Positions 8,282-16,060 of a DNA stretch of 38,613 nucleotides are shown one piece after another. The stretch is from Nitriliruptorales bacterium. Its GTDB lineage: Bacteria > Actinomycetota > Nitriliruptoria > Euzebyales > Egibacteraceae. The translations under genes and the position numbers were made by a program. The stretch is from NCBI GenBank assembly GCA_009379795.1, contig WHTC01000007.1, positions 1-38,613 of the forward strand, in the 5' to 3' direction. The stretch's first letter is position 1. Each line of letters starts with the position of its first letter. The notes below the pieces were generated by a model, which ran no database searches, was not told the origin of the DNA, and saw nothing but the letters and a program-made list of their open reading frames with translations.

Positions 8282-9469
8282 TCAGAAGCGGCACTCCCCC
8301 GTGCCGACCGGGCTGTTGGCGGCGATCGCGGTCTGGACGTCAGGCGCGACCCGCTCGGCGGTGAGCGCGTACCCGGTTCCCGGTTCGGCGGAGGCGGCAG
8401 CGAATACCAAGCCCCCGACCAGGCCGTCGCTGGTGACGAAGGGGCCGCCGGAGTCGCCCTGCTGCACCGGTGCCGACAGCGTGAGGATGTCCCGAGGCAC
8501 CAGTCCCCGGCCATAGATGTCCCGCCCGACGGCCTCGCCCCGGGCGCGCACGGCGGCGGGCTTGACGACCTGCTGCTGCTGTCCGCCGGGATAGCCGAGC
8601 GTCGCGCCCGCCGTCCCGCGCTCCGCCGGCGTGCTCACGAAGCCGATCGGCGGGGCGGCGGCGCCAGGCGCCGAGAGCACGGCGAGATCCAGCTCGGGGT
8701 CGAACAGGATCGCGGTGGCGTCGTGCGTCCCCGCCTGGTCACGCACGTTCAGCACCTCTCCCCCGGCGATCACGTGGGCGTTGGTGACGACGAACCCCGG
8801 AGCGGTCACGAACCCGCTGCCCGAGGAGATGCCATCGCATCCCAACGACTGCACCTGCACCGTGCTGCCGGCCGCCGCCTGTTGCGCCGCCGCCACCGCC
8901 GCGTCACTGGGCGGGTCGACTGGCGGTGCGGTCGCGCCGCCGCCGATGCCGCTGAACACCTGGGGGAAGCCCTGCTCCTGCAGGTAGTTGCCCACCTGGC
9001 CGAACAGGTTCGGCGCCTGGGGCAGCGACTGCCCAAGCGCGGTCACGATGCGTGACTCCCGCACCTGCTGGGCGATCACCGGGACCGGCCCCTGCACCAG
9101 GGCCGAGGCGAGCAGCCAGACCACGAGCAGCAGCGAGATCAACCCGACCGCGATGCCGGCACCGCGGTCAACTCCGCCGACTCCGGCGCTGTGAGCCGCC
9201 GCCTGCATGCGGTTGCCCACGGCCACGCCGATCGTCTGCCCCAGCAGGATGAAGGCCAGCAGGACCACGAACGTGATCAGCGCGAGGTCCGTACCCGGCT
9301 GGTCGACGAACTCCGCGGAGATGCGCGGCGCCAGCGTCGCACCGAACAGCAGTCCCGCGGCCGCTCCACCGAAGGTCGCAACCTGCGCCAGGGCACCCTG
9401 GCGGTAACCGCGGATCGCCGCGGAGACCAGCGCGACCAGCAGGAGAACGTCAAGCAGGTTGTACGTCAT
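8282..9469 (-). CDS. marP: MarP-like membrane serine protease (CvpA + trypsin-like domain)
   Basis: Periplasmic serine protease anchored by four membrane helices. Residues 1-125 are a CvpA-type four-helix membrane domain (for example LLDVLLLVALVSAAI and LISLLLVVWLLASAL). Residues about 200-395 are a chymotrypsin-fold protease with triad His232 (VTNAHVIAG), Asp261 (PELDLAVL) and Ser340 (QQGDSGGPF). Cys211 and Cys393 match the two cysteines that form the regulatory disulfide of M. tuberculosis MarP, and the 395-aa length also matches (397). MarP is needed for acid resistance and cell-wall hydrolase processing in mycobacteria. The start ATG at 9469 has GAGGAG about 10 nt upstream; an in-frame GTG at 9577 just after TATCGT is a less likely alternative. 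Confidence 0.93.
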   Translation of the reverse strand: MTYNLLDVLLLVALVSAAIRGYRQGALAQVATFGGAAAGLLFGATLAPRISAEFVDQPGTDLALITFVVLLAFILLGQTIGVAVGNRMQAAAHSAGVGGVDRGAGIAVGLISLLLVVWLLASALVQGPVPVIAQQVRESRIVTALGQSLPQAPNLFGQVGNYLQEQGFPQVFSGIGGGATAPPVDPPSDAAVAAAQQAAAGSTVQVQSLGCDGISSGSGFVTAPGFVVTNAHVIAGGEVLNVRDQAGTHDATAILFDPELDLAVLSAPGAAAPPIGFVSTPAERGTAGATLGYPGGQQQQVVKPAAVRARGEAVGRDIYGRGLVPRDILTLSAPVQQGDSGGPFVTSDGLVGGLVFAAASAEPGTGYALTAERVAPDVQTAIAANSPVGTGECRF

Positions 9470-9647
9470 GAGCCGGACGCTCCTCGTGCCCGCGCCATTT
9501 CGCTGGCCTCTCCTGATCGCCGCCTCGCTCGGCGGACACCCATGACCAGCGCGGGCCATGCGGTCCGACCTGGTCACCCTGGACGATATCCAGCGCGCGC
9601 CGCGACGGCTAAACGGACGGGATCCCGCACGTTCCCGGGAAGCCCAT

Positions 9648-10133
9648 CTATATCAGCGCGCAGATCTGGCCGTCGCTGGCGTGGAGCACAGCCCGCGCGG
9701 CGACCCGCAGAGCGCTGTGGTGCCGCTTGAACTGCTCGATCTCGTCGAAGGCCTCGGCCTCGGGCGAGCCGTTGACCGGCTGGTCCTCGAGCGCGGCGAG
9801 CTCGGCGTCCCAGTCGGTGTCCGCGGCCTCGTCCTTGAGGTGCATCGCCGGCGCCTGTTTCAGCGCCCGCTCCAGATCCTGGATCACCGTCACCACCACA
9901 TCGGTGGTGGTCCGCACCCCCGGCGTGGTGAGCAGGTGAAGGGCCTGCAGCTTGCGCATGGCCATCGCCATGATCAGCTGCGGGTCGCCGAGCTCAGCCA
10001 CGGCCGTGTCGACCCCGCGCAGGTCCAGCGTCACGTGCAGCGGAACCTCGAACCAATCACGCAGAAGTGTGAACAGCGCCTCGGCCGACGTCCGGGCGGC
10101 CAGCAGTTCCCTGGGCTTCGGTATCTCCTCCAT
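9648..10133 (-). CDS. Uncharacterised 161-aa protein divergent from serB
   Basis: I do not recognise a family. The product is 161 residues, acidic and mainly helical in appearance. It has an N-terminal block (PRELLAARTSAEALFTLLRDWFEVPLHVTLDLRG), a central TTDVVVTVIQDLERALKQAP segment, an acidic linker (AADTDWDAELAALEDQPVNGSPEAEAFDEIEQ) and a C-terminal helix. There is no signal peptide, membrane segment, cysteine or HTH, so it is not an obvious regulator of the palindrome it sits on. Its ATG at 10133 lies inside the left arm of a perfect 40-bp palindrome, and the 20 nt before it are identical to those before serB. It therefore should share the same expression signals as serB, which hints at a link to serine metabolism. 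That link is inference only. Confidence 0.75.
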   Translation of the reverse strand: MEEIPKPRELLAARTSAEALFTLLRDWFEVPLHVTLDLRGVDTAVAELGDPQLIMAMAMRKLQALHLLTTPGVRTTTDVVVTVIQDLERALKQAPAMHLKDEAADTDWDAELAALEDQPVNGSPEAEAFDEIEQFKRHHSALRVAARAVLHASDGQICALI

Positions 10134-10168
10134 TGAACCGCAACGGTATACCGTTGCGGTTCAATGGA
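10129..10168. promoter_or_regulatory. Perfect 40-bp palindrome containing both divergent start codons
   Basis: TCCATTGAACCGCAACGGTA is followed directly by its exact reverse complement: 20 + 20 bp, no spacer, no mismatch, centre between 10148 and 10149. Each edge carries CAATGGA, so ATG of the 161-aa gene (10131-10133) and ATG of serB (10164-10166) occupy mirror positions. The centre GGTATACC offers the same -10-like TATACC or TACCGT to each strand. No Shine-Dalgarno lies between centre and ATG, so both mRNAs would have no or very short leaders. A symmetric promoter, an operator for a dimeric regulator, or both, would fit. Confidence 0.8.
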
Positions 10169-11402
10169 CGATGCGACGGCACTCCTGATCACCGTGACCG
10201 GCCGCGACCGGCCCGGTGTCACCTCCGGCCTGTTCGAGGTGCTCGCCCCGCTGGGCGCTCGGGTCGTGGACATGGAGCAGGTGACCATCCGCGATCGGCT
10301 GGTGCTGGGGATCCTGGTATCGCTCGGCGACGACGAGGACACCACCCGCGCGAGGTTGACCGAGCGCGCCGCTGAGCTGGGCGTCGACGTCGAGTTCGAG
10401 ACCATGGCCGCCCGCCGGCCTCAGGTCGACGTGCCGCGGTACTACGTCACGGTCCTCGGCCAGCCGCTGCGCGCGGCCGCGATCGCCGGGATAGCCGCGC
10501 GGATCGCCGCCTGCGGCTCCAACATCGACCGCATCACCAGGCTGTCCCGTTACCCGATCACCTGCCTGGAGCTGCTGGTCTCCGGCGGCGCGTCAGGACG
10601 CCTCCGCGGCGAACTGGCCGCCGAGGCGGCGGTGCAGCACGTCGACGTGGCCGTGCAGCGCGCCACGCTCTACCGCCGCGCTAAGCGCCTGATCGTCATG
10701 GATGTCGACTCCACCCTGGTCCAGGGGGAGGTCATCGAACTGCTCTCCACGCACGCGGGCCACGGCGAGGAGATCGCGGCGGTCACGCGGGCGGCGATGG
10801 CCGGCGAACTCGACTTCGAGGAGGCGTTGCGCCGCAGGGTCGCGCTGCTCAAGGGCCTCGACGCGTCGGTGCTGGACGCCGTGCTGGCGAACCTGCGGCT
10901 CACCCCTGGGGCCCGCACCCTGGTGCGCACGCTCAAGCGGCTGGGCTACGTCCTTGCGGTCGTCAGCGGCGGGTTCGCCCAGATCATCGACCCGCTGGTC
11001 GCCCGGCTCGGCATCGACTACGCCGCGGCCAACACCCTCGAGATCGAGCACGGGCGCCTCACCGGCAACCTGATCGAGCCGGTGATCGACCGCCCCGGCA
11101 AGGCCACGGCCCTGGAACGCTTCGCCGCGGCCGCCGGCGTGCCGATCAGCCAGACCGTGGCGATCGGGGACGGGGCCAACGACCTGGACATGCTCAACCG
11201 CGCGGGCCTCGGGATCGCCTTCAACGCCAAGCCGGTCGTCCGCCGGGCGGCCGACACGGCGGTGACGGTCCCCTACCTGGACGCGATCCTGTTCCTGCTC
11301 GGCATCACGCGCGAGGAGATCGAGGCCGCCGACGCCGAGGATCCCGGCGACGCCTGGCCGCTGGAACTGATGTCCACCAGCCAGCCCCCCGTTCCCGAAT
11401 GA
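10164..11402 (+). CDS. serB: Phosphoserine phosphatase SerB with two ACT domains
   Basis: Last step of serine synthesis: hydrolyses O-phosphoserine to L-serine, Mg2+-dependent. Residues about 1-80 and 90-165 are two ACT domains (LITVTGRDRPGVTSGLFEVLAPLGARVVDMEQV and YYVTVLGQPLRAAAIAGIAARIAACGSNIDRI), the expected sites for amino-acid feedback. The HAD phosphatase follows with DVDST at D180-T184, SGGF in the second motif, and GDGANDLDML as the metal motif. The arrangement and the 412-aa length match mycobacterial SerB2. ATG 10164 is the first possible start, has no ribosome site, and is embedded in the right arm of the 40-bp palindrome. The stop overlaps a possible ATG of the next ORF by 4 nt, although that gene more likely starts later. 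Confidence 0.95.
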   Translation: MDDATALLITVTGRDRPGVTSGLFEVLAPLGARVVDMEQVTIRDRLVLGILVSLGDDEDTTRARLTERAAELGVDVEFETMAARRPQVDVPRYYVTVLGQPLRAAAIAGIAARIAACGSNIDRITRLSRYPITCLELLVSGGASGRLRGELAAEAAVQHVDVAVQRATLYRRAKRLIVMDVDSTLVQGEVIELLSTHAGHGEEIAAVTRAAMAGELDFEEALRRRVALLKGLDASVLDAVLANLRLTPGARTLVRTLKRLGYVLAVVSGGFAQIIDPLVARLGIDYAAANTLEIEHGRLTGNLIEPVIDRPGKATALERFAAAAGVPISQTVAIGDGANDLDMLNRAGLGIAFNAKPVVRRAADTAVTVPYLDAILFLLGITREEIEAADAEDPGDAWPLELMSTSQPPVPE

Positions 11403-11451
11403 CCCGTGCCGGACGCCGGATAGCGCCCGGAACGGCCGATTGGGGGGCCGA

Positions 11452-11457
11452 TAGGAT
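11452..11457 (+). promoter_or_regulatory. -10 element TAGGAT before the gene at 11468
   Basis: TAGGAT is a strong TANNNT match; the ATG at 11468 is 10 nt downstream, so the leader would be about 0-4 nt. It supports 11468 rather than 11399 as the start. Confidence 0.5.
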
Positions 11458-11467
11458 CGACCTTGCG

Positions 11468-12217
11468 ATGAGGACAAAGCTGAACCCTGCCTTCTATGGC
11501 GATGAGCTCCGGCTGCTGCTCGGCGATGAGCCCGGCCGTCTCGAGCGGATGCTCCGCGAACCGGCGAACGCGGATCTGCTCACCTGGAATGTCTTCGCGT
11601 CGCTGGACCGCCACGCGGACCGCGACTATCTGGCGTACCAGCTGCAGGCCCTGGGGGGCGCGGGCGTCCGCGCGCCGGTCCGGCTGTCGCTGTGGACCGG
11701 CCGGCACCGCGAGCCGCTGCTGCGCCCCGGCAGCGGTTACGTGACCGCGGCACGCGCGCGGGCACAGCGCGCCGGGGGGAACGCGTCAGCAACCGAGGCG
11801 CTGGAGGCGCCGATCGAGGCACCGGTGCGCATCGAGACCGCGGACGTGCTGGTCCTCGTGGACACGATGCTTGACCGCTACCCCGCCGGCGTCGGCGGTC
11901 GCGACCGCATCATCGAACTGATCGACGCGGGGCTCGACCACGCCCGGCGGCTGTCCTGCGCGCTGGCGGTCGCGGTGGTCCGCCGCTCGGGCGGCCGGGA
12001 GGCGGCCGAGGTCTCCGAGCGGCTCAACCGGCTGCGCGATCCTGCCGTCCTGGCCGCCGAGCTCCCCCATCGGGGCGGCGTGCCCGAGGTGGTGCTCCGA
12101 GAACTGTCCTGGCAGCAGCTGCTGCGCACGTGGGAACAGGAGGTTCCCTACCTCGGTCTGCGGGGCCAGCCCACTCGCGGCTTCACCGAGTACCTGCGGA
12201 GCCTGGACCTGAGCTGA
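11468..12217 (+). CDS. Uncharacterised 249-aa protein downstream of serB
   Basis: I do not recognise the family. The product begins MRTKLNPAFYGDELRLLLGDEPGRLERMLREPANADLLTWNVF, which reads as a compact folded start, and then LDRHADRDYLAYQLQALGGAGVRAPVRLSLWTGRHREPLL. The C-terminal 130 residues are charged and helical (RDRIIELIDAGLDHARRLSCALAVAVV...). There is no signal peptide or membrane helix. Two starts are possible: ATG 11399 overlaps the serB stop by 4 nt, while ATG 11468 follows a TAGGAT -10 and may be leaderless. I chose 11468 because the 23 extra residues (TRAGRRIAPGTADWGADRIDLA) look like translated promoter. Its 3' end overlaps the convergent dps gene by 35 nt. Function unknown. Confidence 0.75.
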   Translation: MRTKLNPAFYGDELRLLLGDEPGRLERMLREPANADLLTWNVFASLDRHADRDYLAYQLQALGGAGVRAPVRLSLWTGRHREPLLRPGSGYVTAARARAQRAGGNASATEALEAPIEAPVRIETADVLVLVDTMLDRYPAGVGGRDRIIELIDAGLDHARRLSCALAVAVVRRSGGREAAEVSERLNRLRDPAVLAAELPHRGGVPEVVLRELSWQQLLRTWEQEVPYLGLRGQPTRGFTEYLRSLDLS

Positions 12218-12752
12218 CCGTCTCGGCGGCCCCCACCTCGGTGCTGGCGCCCTCACTGGCGATCCGGCCGGAGCGGTCCTCCAGGTGCGCGCGGACGAAC
12301 CACTGGAACAACTCGAGTTGCTCGCTCTGCGCGATAAGCAGGTCCTGGGACACCAGGTCGAGGTCGTCGAATTGGATGATCGCGGCGCGATGGTCGGCGA
12401 CCACTCCGCTGTACACCAGGTCCAGAGCCGCCAGGTGCTCCTGGGTGCCGGCACGGTTGAGACTGTAGTCATCCCAGGTGCGGTGAGCCGCGATGTAACC
12501 GGGCGTGCCCACAGGCTCGAAGCCCAGCGTGGCGATGCGCTCAGCGAGCGTGTCACTCATCGCCCGGACCGCGTCGACCTGCGGGTCCAGCATCTCGTGG
12601 ACGCCGATGAAGTTGGCGCCCACGACATTCCAGTGAATGTGCTTCAAGGTGAGCTGGAGGTCGAGCAGGGAGTTCAACCGACCCTGGAGGGTTTCCGCGA
12701 CCTTCTGACCCTTTCCGGGCTCAAGTCCTGGAACGGTGTATTTCGATGCCAT
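12183..12752 (-). CDS. dps: Dps-family DNA-binding ferritin-like protein
   Basis: Dodecameric mini-ferritin that stores iron, detoxifies peroxide and compacts DNA in starvation or stress. The inter-subunit ferroxidase ligands are visible at the usual spacing: His40 (HIHWNV), His52 and Asp56 (GVHEMLD), Asp67 and Glu71 (DTLAER). The N-terminal tail holds several lysines (MASKYTVPGLEPGKGQK), and the 189-aa product ends in an Ala/Ser/Gly-rich tail. ATG 12752 is preceded by GAGGTGAGG. The last 11 codons overlap the convergent unknown gene. An inverted repeat lies 16 nt upstream of the ATG and may be regulatory. Confidence 0.93.
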   Translation of the reverse strand: MASKYTVPGLEPGKGQKVAETLQGRLNSLLDLQLTLKHIHWNVVGANFIGVHEMLDPQVDAVRAMSDTLAERIATLGFEPVGTPGYIAAHRTWDDYSLNRAGTQEHLAALDLVYSGVVADHRAAIIQFDDLDLVSQDLLIAQSEQLELFQWFVRAHLEDRSGRIASEGASTEVGAAETVSSGPGSAGTR

Positions 12753-12768
12753 GAAGCCTCACCTCAGT

Positions 12769-12788
12769 GCGAACGTCTGTCAGTTCGC
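12769..12788. promoter_or_regulatory. Inverted repeat GCGAAC-N8-GTTCGC upstream of dps
   Basis: Perfect 6-bp arms with an 8-bp spacer begin 16 nt before the dps ATG. The position suits an operator in the dps leader or promoter. The regulator is unknown and chance is possible. Confidence 0.35.
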
Positions 12789-13022
12789 TCAAGCGTCTCC
12801 CGCCGATCCACGATTCAAGCCTGAAGATCCTGCGCGCGTGGGCCTGGACGTGCTAGACCGTCGGACAACTCGAACATCGGGGGTCGCGCGGGTCAATCAG
12901 CCCCGCCTCCGGCAGGACATGCCTGGAGACGGGCGACATGGACGTGCACAACCATCCCCGGAACAGGCAAGATGCCAAGGCGTCGATCGAGGACCAACCG
13001 GAACGAGGAGGTAGGCAGCACG

Positions 13023-13490
13023 ATGGCCGCCCTGCGCCTGACGAGTCCCGCGTTCGCCCACGATGAGGTGTTGCCGCTCCGCCACACCGCTGATGGTGAG
13101 GACGTCTCCCCGCCCCTGGCGTGGACGGGCGTCCCGGAAGGCACGAAGGAACTCGTGCTGGTCTGCGACGATCCCGACGCTGACGCCGGCGTCTTCACCC
13201 ACTGGGTGGTCTACGGCCTCGCCCCTGAGGTGAACGGCCTTCCGGAGGCGCTTCCCGACGACGCCATCATCGATGAGCCCGTGTCGCTGGTGCAGGGCCT
13301 CAACGAGTTCGACGAGGTGGGTTACCGCGGCCCCGAGCCCGACGAGGAGCGCGGCCGTCACCGGCTGTTCTTCAGGCTCTTCGCCCTCGACGAGGAGCTG
13401 GATCTGCCCGCCGGGGTGACCCGCGCCGAGCTGCGCCGGGCCGCCAAGGACCACATCATCGGCAGCGCCGAACTGGTCAGCATGACGTAG
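13023..13490 (+). CDS. YbhB/YbcL family PEBP-like (Raf kinase inhibitor-like) protein
   Basis: Small phosphatidylethanolamine-binding-protein family member, cytosolic and without signal peptide. The anion-binding pocket signature is clear: SPPLAWTGVPEGTKELVLVCDDPDADAGVFTHWVVYGLAP (DPD and HW motifs), and later GRHRLFFRLFALDEELDLP. Physiological roles of bacterial members are poorly defined, and none can be deduced from the neighbours. ATG 13023 is preceded by GGAGG (13007-13011, spacing 11 nt) and gives 155 residues, the usual length. The ORF-track start at 12972 adds a basic stretch without homology features. A strong 12-bp hairpin follows the stop immediately. Confidence 0.92.
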   Translation: MAALRLTSPAFAHDEVLPLRHTADGEDVSPPLAWTGVPEGTKELVLVCDDPDADAGVFTHWVVYGLAPEVNGLPEALPDDAIIDEPVSLVQGLNEFDEVGYRGPEPDEERGRHRLFFRLFALDEELDLPAGVTRAELRRAAKDHIIGSAELVSMT

Positions 13491-13491
13491 C

Positions 13492-13520
13492 GCTTGCGCC
13501 GGCTGCACGCCGGCGCAAGC
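13492..13520 (+). terminator. 12-bp perfect hairpin after the PEBP gene
   Basis: GCTTGCGCCGGC-tgcac-GCCGGCGCAAGC begins 2 nt after the stop codon. It is a perfect 12-bp stem with a 5-nt loop and no U-tract, a common actinobacterial terminator form. The next promoter starts 4 nt later. Confidence 0.75.
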
Positions 13521-13523
13521 TGG

Positions 13524-13529
13524 TAGCGT
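13524..13529 (+). promoter_or_regulatory. -10 element TAGCGT, leaderless start of the crotonase gene
   Basis: TAGCGT, exactly 7 nt, then ATG at 13536. The predicted transcript start is the A of the start codon. No ribosome site is present, consistent with a leaderless mRNA. Confidence 0.6.
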
Positions 13530-13535
13530 GCCCCG

Positions 13536-14231
13536 ATGGCGATCATCAGGGAGCATGCCGACGGTGTGACCGTCCTGACCATGGACGACGGCCGCGTCAA
13601 CGCCCTGGATCTCGACCTCTTCCACGCCCTCGACAGCGCCCTCGACGGCTGTATGGACGACTCCGCGATCGTGCTAGCCGGTCGACCGGGCATGTTCTCC
13701 GCCGGCCTCAACGTCAAGGTCATGGCCGGATTGGACGCCGACGGCATGGAGGACCTGCTCACCACCTTCGGCCGCACGATGCTGCGCATCTGGCTCGAGC
13801 CCCGCCCGGTCGTCGCCGCCGTGACCGGTCATGCGGTCGCCGGCGGCACGATCCTCGCGATGTGCTGCGACCATGCGGTGGCCGCCGAGGGCGACTACCG
13901 CTGGGGGCTGACCGAGACCACCATCGGTTTCGTGATGCCGCAGTGGGTCCTGGCCGTCGCCCGAGGCAACGTCGCCACGCAGCACCTCGACGACCTGGTG
14001 CTCCCGGGCGCGACCGTCGACCCCGCTCGCGCGGTCACGGTGGGCTACGCGGATGAGCTCGCCGCTCCGGAGGTGGTGGTGGACACCGCGGTTGCCCGCG
14101 CCCGCGAGTTGGCCGCCCTGCCCCGCGCCGTCTACGCCGCGACCAAGCGGCAGTTGCGGGGCGCGGCCGCCGACGCTGCGCGCGACGGCATGACCGGGGA
14201 CCTGCGCGCCGCCCTCGCGTTGCGCACGTGA
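13536..14231 (+). CDS. Enoyl-CoA hydratase/isomerase (crotonase) family protein
   Basis: Crotonase-fold enzyme acting on acyl-CoA esters. The two oxyanion-hole regions are FSAGLNVKVM (first) and VTGHAVAGGTILAMCCDHAVAAE (second), and the active-site area reads WGLTETTIGFVMPQWVLAVAR. The 231 residues make it shorter than a typical 255-270-aa hydratase, mainly because of a short C-terminus. The Glu in LTETTIG sits where the first catalytic acid usually is. The GLPE/GG pattern of classic hydratases is not kept, so isomerase or another crotonase activity is possible. The stop codon overlaps the GTG of the S9 peptidase gene by 4 nt, so the two are translationally coupled. Exact substrate unknown. 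Confidence 0.88.
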   Translation: MAIIREHADGVTVLTMDDGRVNALDLDLFHALDSALDGCMDDSAIVLAGRPGMFSAGLNVKVMAGLDADGMEDLLTTFGRTMLRIWLEPRPVVAAVTGHAVAGGTILAMCCDHAVAAEGDYRWGLTETTIGFVMPQWVLAVARGNVATQHLDDLVLPGATVDPARAVTVGYADELAAPEVVVDTAVARARELAALPRAVYAATKRQLRGAAADAARDGMTGDLRAALALRT

Positions 14232-16060
14232 TCGCCCCGTCCCAGGCGGAGACGCAGCGCCCCACCGCCGCTCCCGCGTGGATCCGCCGCTTCCGCGCCG
14301 CCCGCGTCCGGCTGCCCTCATGGGGACTGGACACGCCCCAACGGGCCGTTTACGCCACCAACGCGACCGGTGTGTGGCAGCTGATGTCCTGGGATCTGGA
14401 CAACGACCGGCACACGCCGCTGACCGACAAGCCGACCGGCGTGGCCGGCGGGCGGGTGCTGCCCGACGGCTCAGGGGTGACCTGGTTCGACGACCACGAC
14501 GGGGACGAAGTCGGTCGCTGGGTGGTCACCCCGTTCGGCGGCGGCGAGCCTGCTCCGCTGGTGGCCGACCTCGGCGAGGGCTGGAGCGCCGGGCTGTCGC
14601 TGCGCGGTCAGCAACTGGCCATCGGCATCGCCGGGCGGGACGGCTTCCGCATCCACACCGGCACGCGCGAGGCGACCCGGCAGGTATACGAGCATCGCAA
14701 ACCCGCCGCCGTCGGCGGGCTGAGCCGCGACGGCCGGCTGCTGGCCATCAGCCACCACGAGCACGGCGACGTGCTGCATCCGGCCCTCAAGATCGTGCGA
14801 GCCCAGGACGGCGAGGTCGTGGCCGAACTGTGGGACGGGGCCGGCAACAGCGTCATGCCCTCCGGCTGGTCACGTGTGCCCGGGGATGAGCGGATTGCGA
14901 TCCTCGCCGACCGCAGCGGGCGGACCCGGCCCCAGATTTGGACACCGTCGACCGGCGAGCGCACCCCCCTGACGCTCGACCTGCCCGGTGAGGTGTGGGT
15001 GGCTGACTGGGAGCCGGACGGCGCCGGCCTGCTGCTGGCCCACGATCATCTCGGCAGGACCGAGTTGTACCGTTACGACCTGGTCACCCACCGGGCGGAA
15101 CGCCTGGACCTGCCGGAAGGCACCGTGGCGGGCGCCAGCATCCGCGACGACGGCGCGCTGTGGTACGCCTTCACCTCCTCGGTCGCCGCGCCCAGGATCC
15201 GGATCCGCGAAGTCCGCGGCGACCGCGCCCTGCTCGAGCCGCCCGGCGATCCCGCTCCCGACGGCCGCGCCTACACCTCGCTGCACTACGGCAACGGCGA
15301 GGGCGAGCAGGTTCATGCCTTCCTCGCCACCCCGGACCCGGCGATCTTCGGCCCGCCCCCTTATCCGCTGGTGGTCGAGGCCCATGGCGGGCCGACTGCC
15401 GCCGCCGAGGACACCTGGGACCCCTACACCCAGGCGTGGGTCGATCACGGGTTCGCGGTCCTGCTGGCCAACTACCGCGGGTCGACCGGCTACGGCAAGC
15501 GCTGGCAGGACGCGCTGGAGGGTGACCCCGGCCGACCGGAACTGATCGACCTGCGGGCCGGGCGCGACCACCTGGTCGCCGAGGGCGTCGCGGACGCCGC
15601 CCGGATCGTGCTCGAGGGTGCCTCCTGGGGTGGCTATCTGACCTTGCAGGGGCTCGGGACGCAGCCGGAGTCCTGGTCACTGGGCGTGGCCTTCCTGCCA
15701 GTGGCCGACTACCTGAGCGCGTTCGCCGACGAGAGCCCCGAACTGCAGGAGTTCGACGCATCGCTGTTCGGCGGCACGCCGGAGGAGTTGCCGGAGTTGT
15801 ATAGGGAGCGCTCCCCCATCACTTACGTGGCGCAGGTGCGCGCGCCCGTGCTGATCGTCACCGGCCGCAACGACACTCGTTGCCCGTTACGTCAGGTTGA
15901 GAACTACGTCAGCGCGCTGAACGCGCAAGGCAAGACCGTCACCCTCGACGTCTTCAAGGCCGGCCACGGCTCCCACGCCGTCGTGGAGGTCATCCGCCAG
16001 CAGACGCTGGCCCTCGACTTCACCGCTGAGCACCTCAACACTCCCCGCGCCCAGCGCTGA
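14228..16060 (+). CDS. S9 family (prolyl oligopeptidase-like) serine peptidase
   Basis: Alpha/beta-hydrolase peptidase with an N-terminal beta-propeller, 610 residues. Residues about 35-350 consist of repeated propeller blades (for example ATGVWQLMSWDLDNDRHTPLTD and DHLGRTELYRYDLVTHRAERLDLPEGT). The hydrolase domain follows with VEAHGGPTAAAEDTWDPYTQAW, ANYRGSTGYGKRW, the nucleophile elbow GASWGGY, acid Asp in TGRNDTRCP and the base His in KAGHGSH. This is the acylaminoacyl-peptidase/S9C-like arrangement. No signal peptide is seen, so it is cytosolic. The GTG start at 14228 overlaps the crotonase stop (GTGA), and co-expression is likely. It probably cleaves short or N-blocked peptides. Confidence 0.92.
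   Translation: MIAPSQAETQRPTAAPAWIRRFRAARVRLPSWGLDTPQRAVYATNATGVWQLMSWDLDNDRHTPLTDKPTGVAGGRVLPDGSGVTWFDDHDGDEVGRWVVTPFGGGEPAPLVADLGEGWSAGLSLRGQQLAIGIAGRDGFRIHTGTREATRQVYEHRKPAAVGGLSRDGRLLAISHHEHGDVLHPALKIVRAQDGEVVAELWDGAGNSVMPSGWSRVPGDERIAILADRSGRTRPQIWTPSTGERTPLTLDLPGEVWVADWEPDGAGLLLAHDHLGRTELYRYDLVTHRAERLDLPEGTVAGASIRDDGALWYAFTSSVAAPRIRIREVRGDRALLEPPGDPAPDGRAYTSLHYGNGEGEQVHAFLATPDPAIFGPPPYPLVVEAHGGPTAAAEDTWDPYTQAWVDHGFAVLLANYRGSTGYGKRWQDALEGDPGRPELIDLRAGRDHLVAEGVADAARIVLEGASWGGYLTLQGLGTQPESWSLGVAFLPVADYLSAFADESPELQEFDASLFGGTPEELPELYRERSPITYVAQVRAPVLIVTGRNDTRCPLRQVENYVSALNAQGKTVTLDVFKAGHGSHAVVEVIRQQTLALDFTAEHLNTPRAQR

Noticed and set aside
9469-9577. Longer marP start at GTG 9577 next to TATCGT
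   Set aside because: It would add 36 polar residues before the first membrane helix; ATG 9469 has a ribosome site and matches MarP length and residue numbering.
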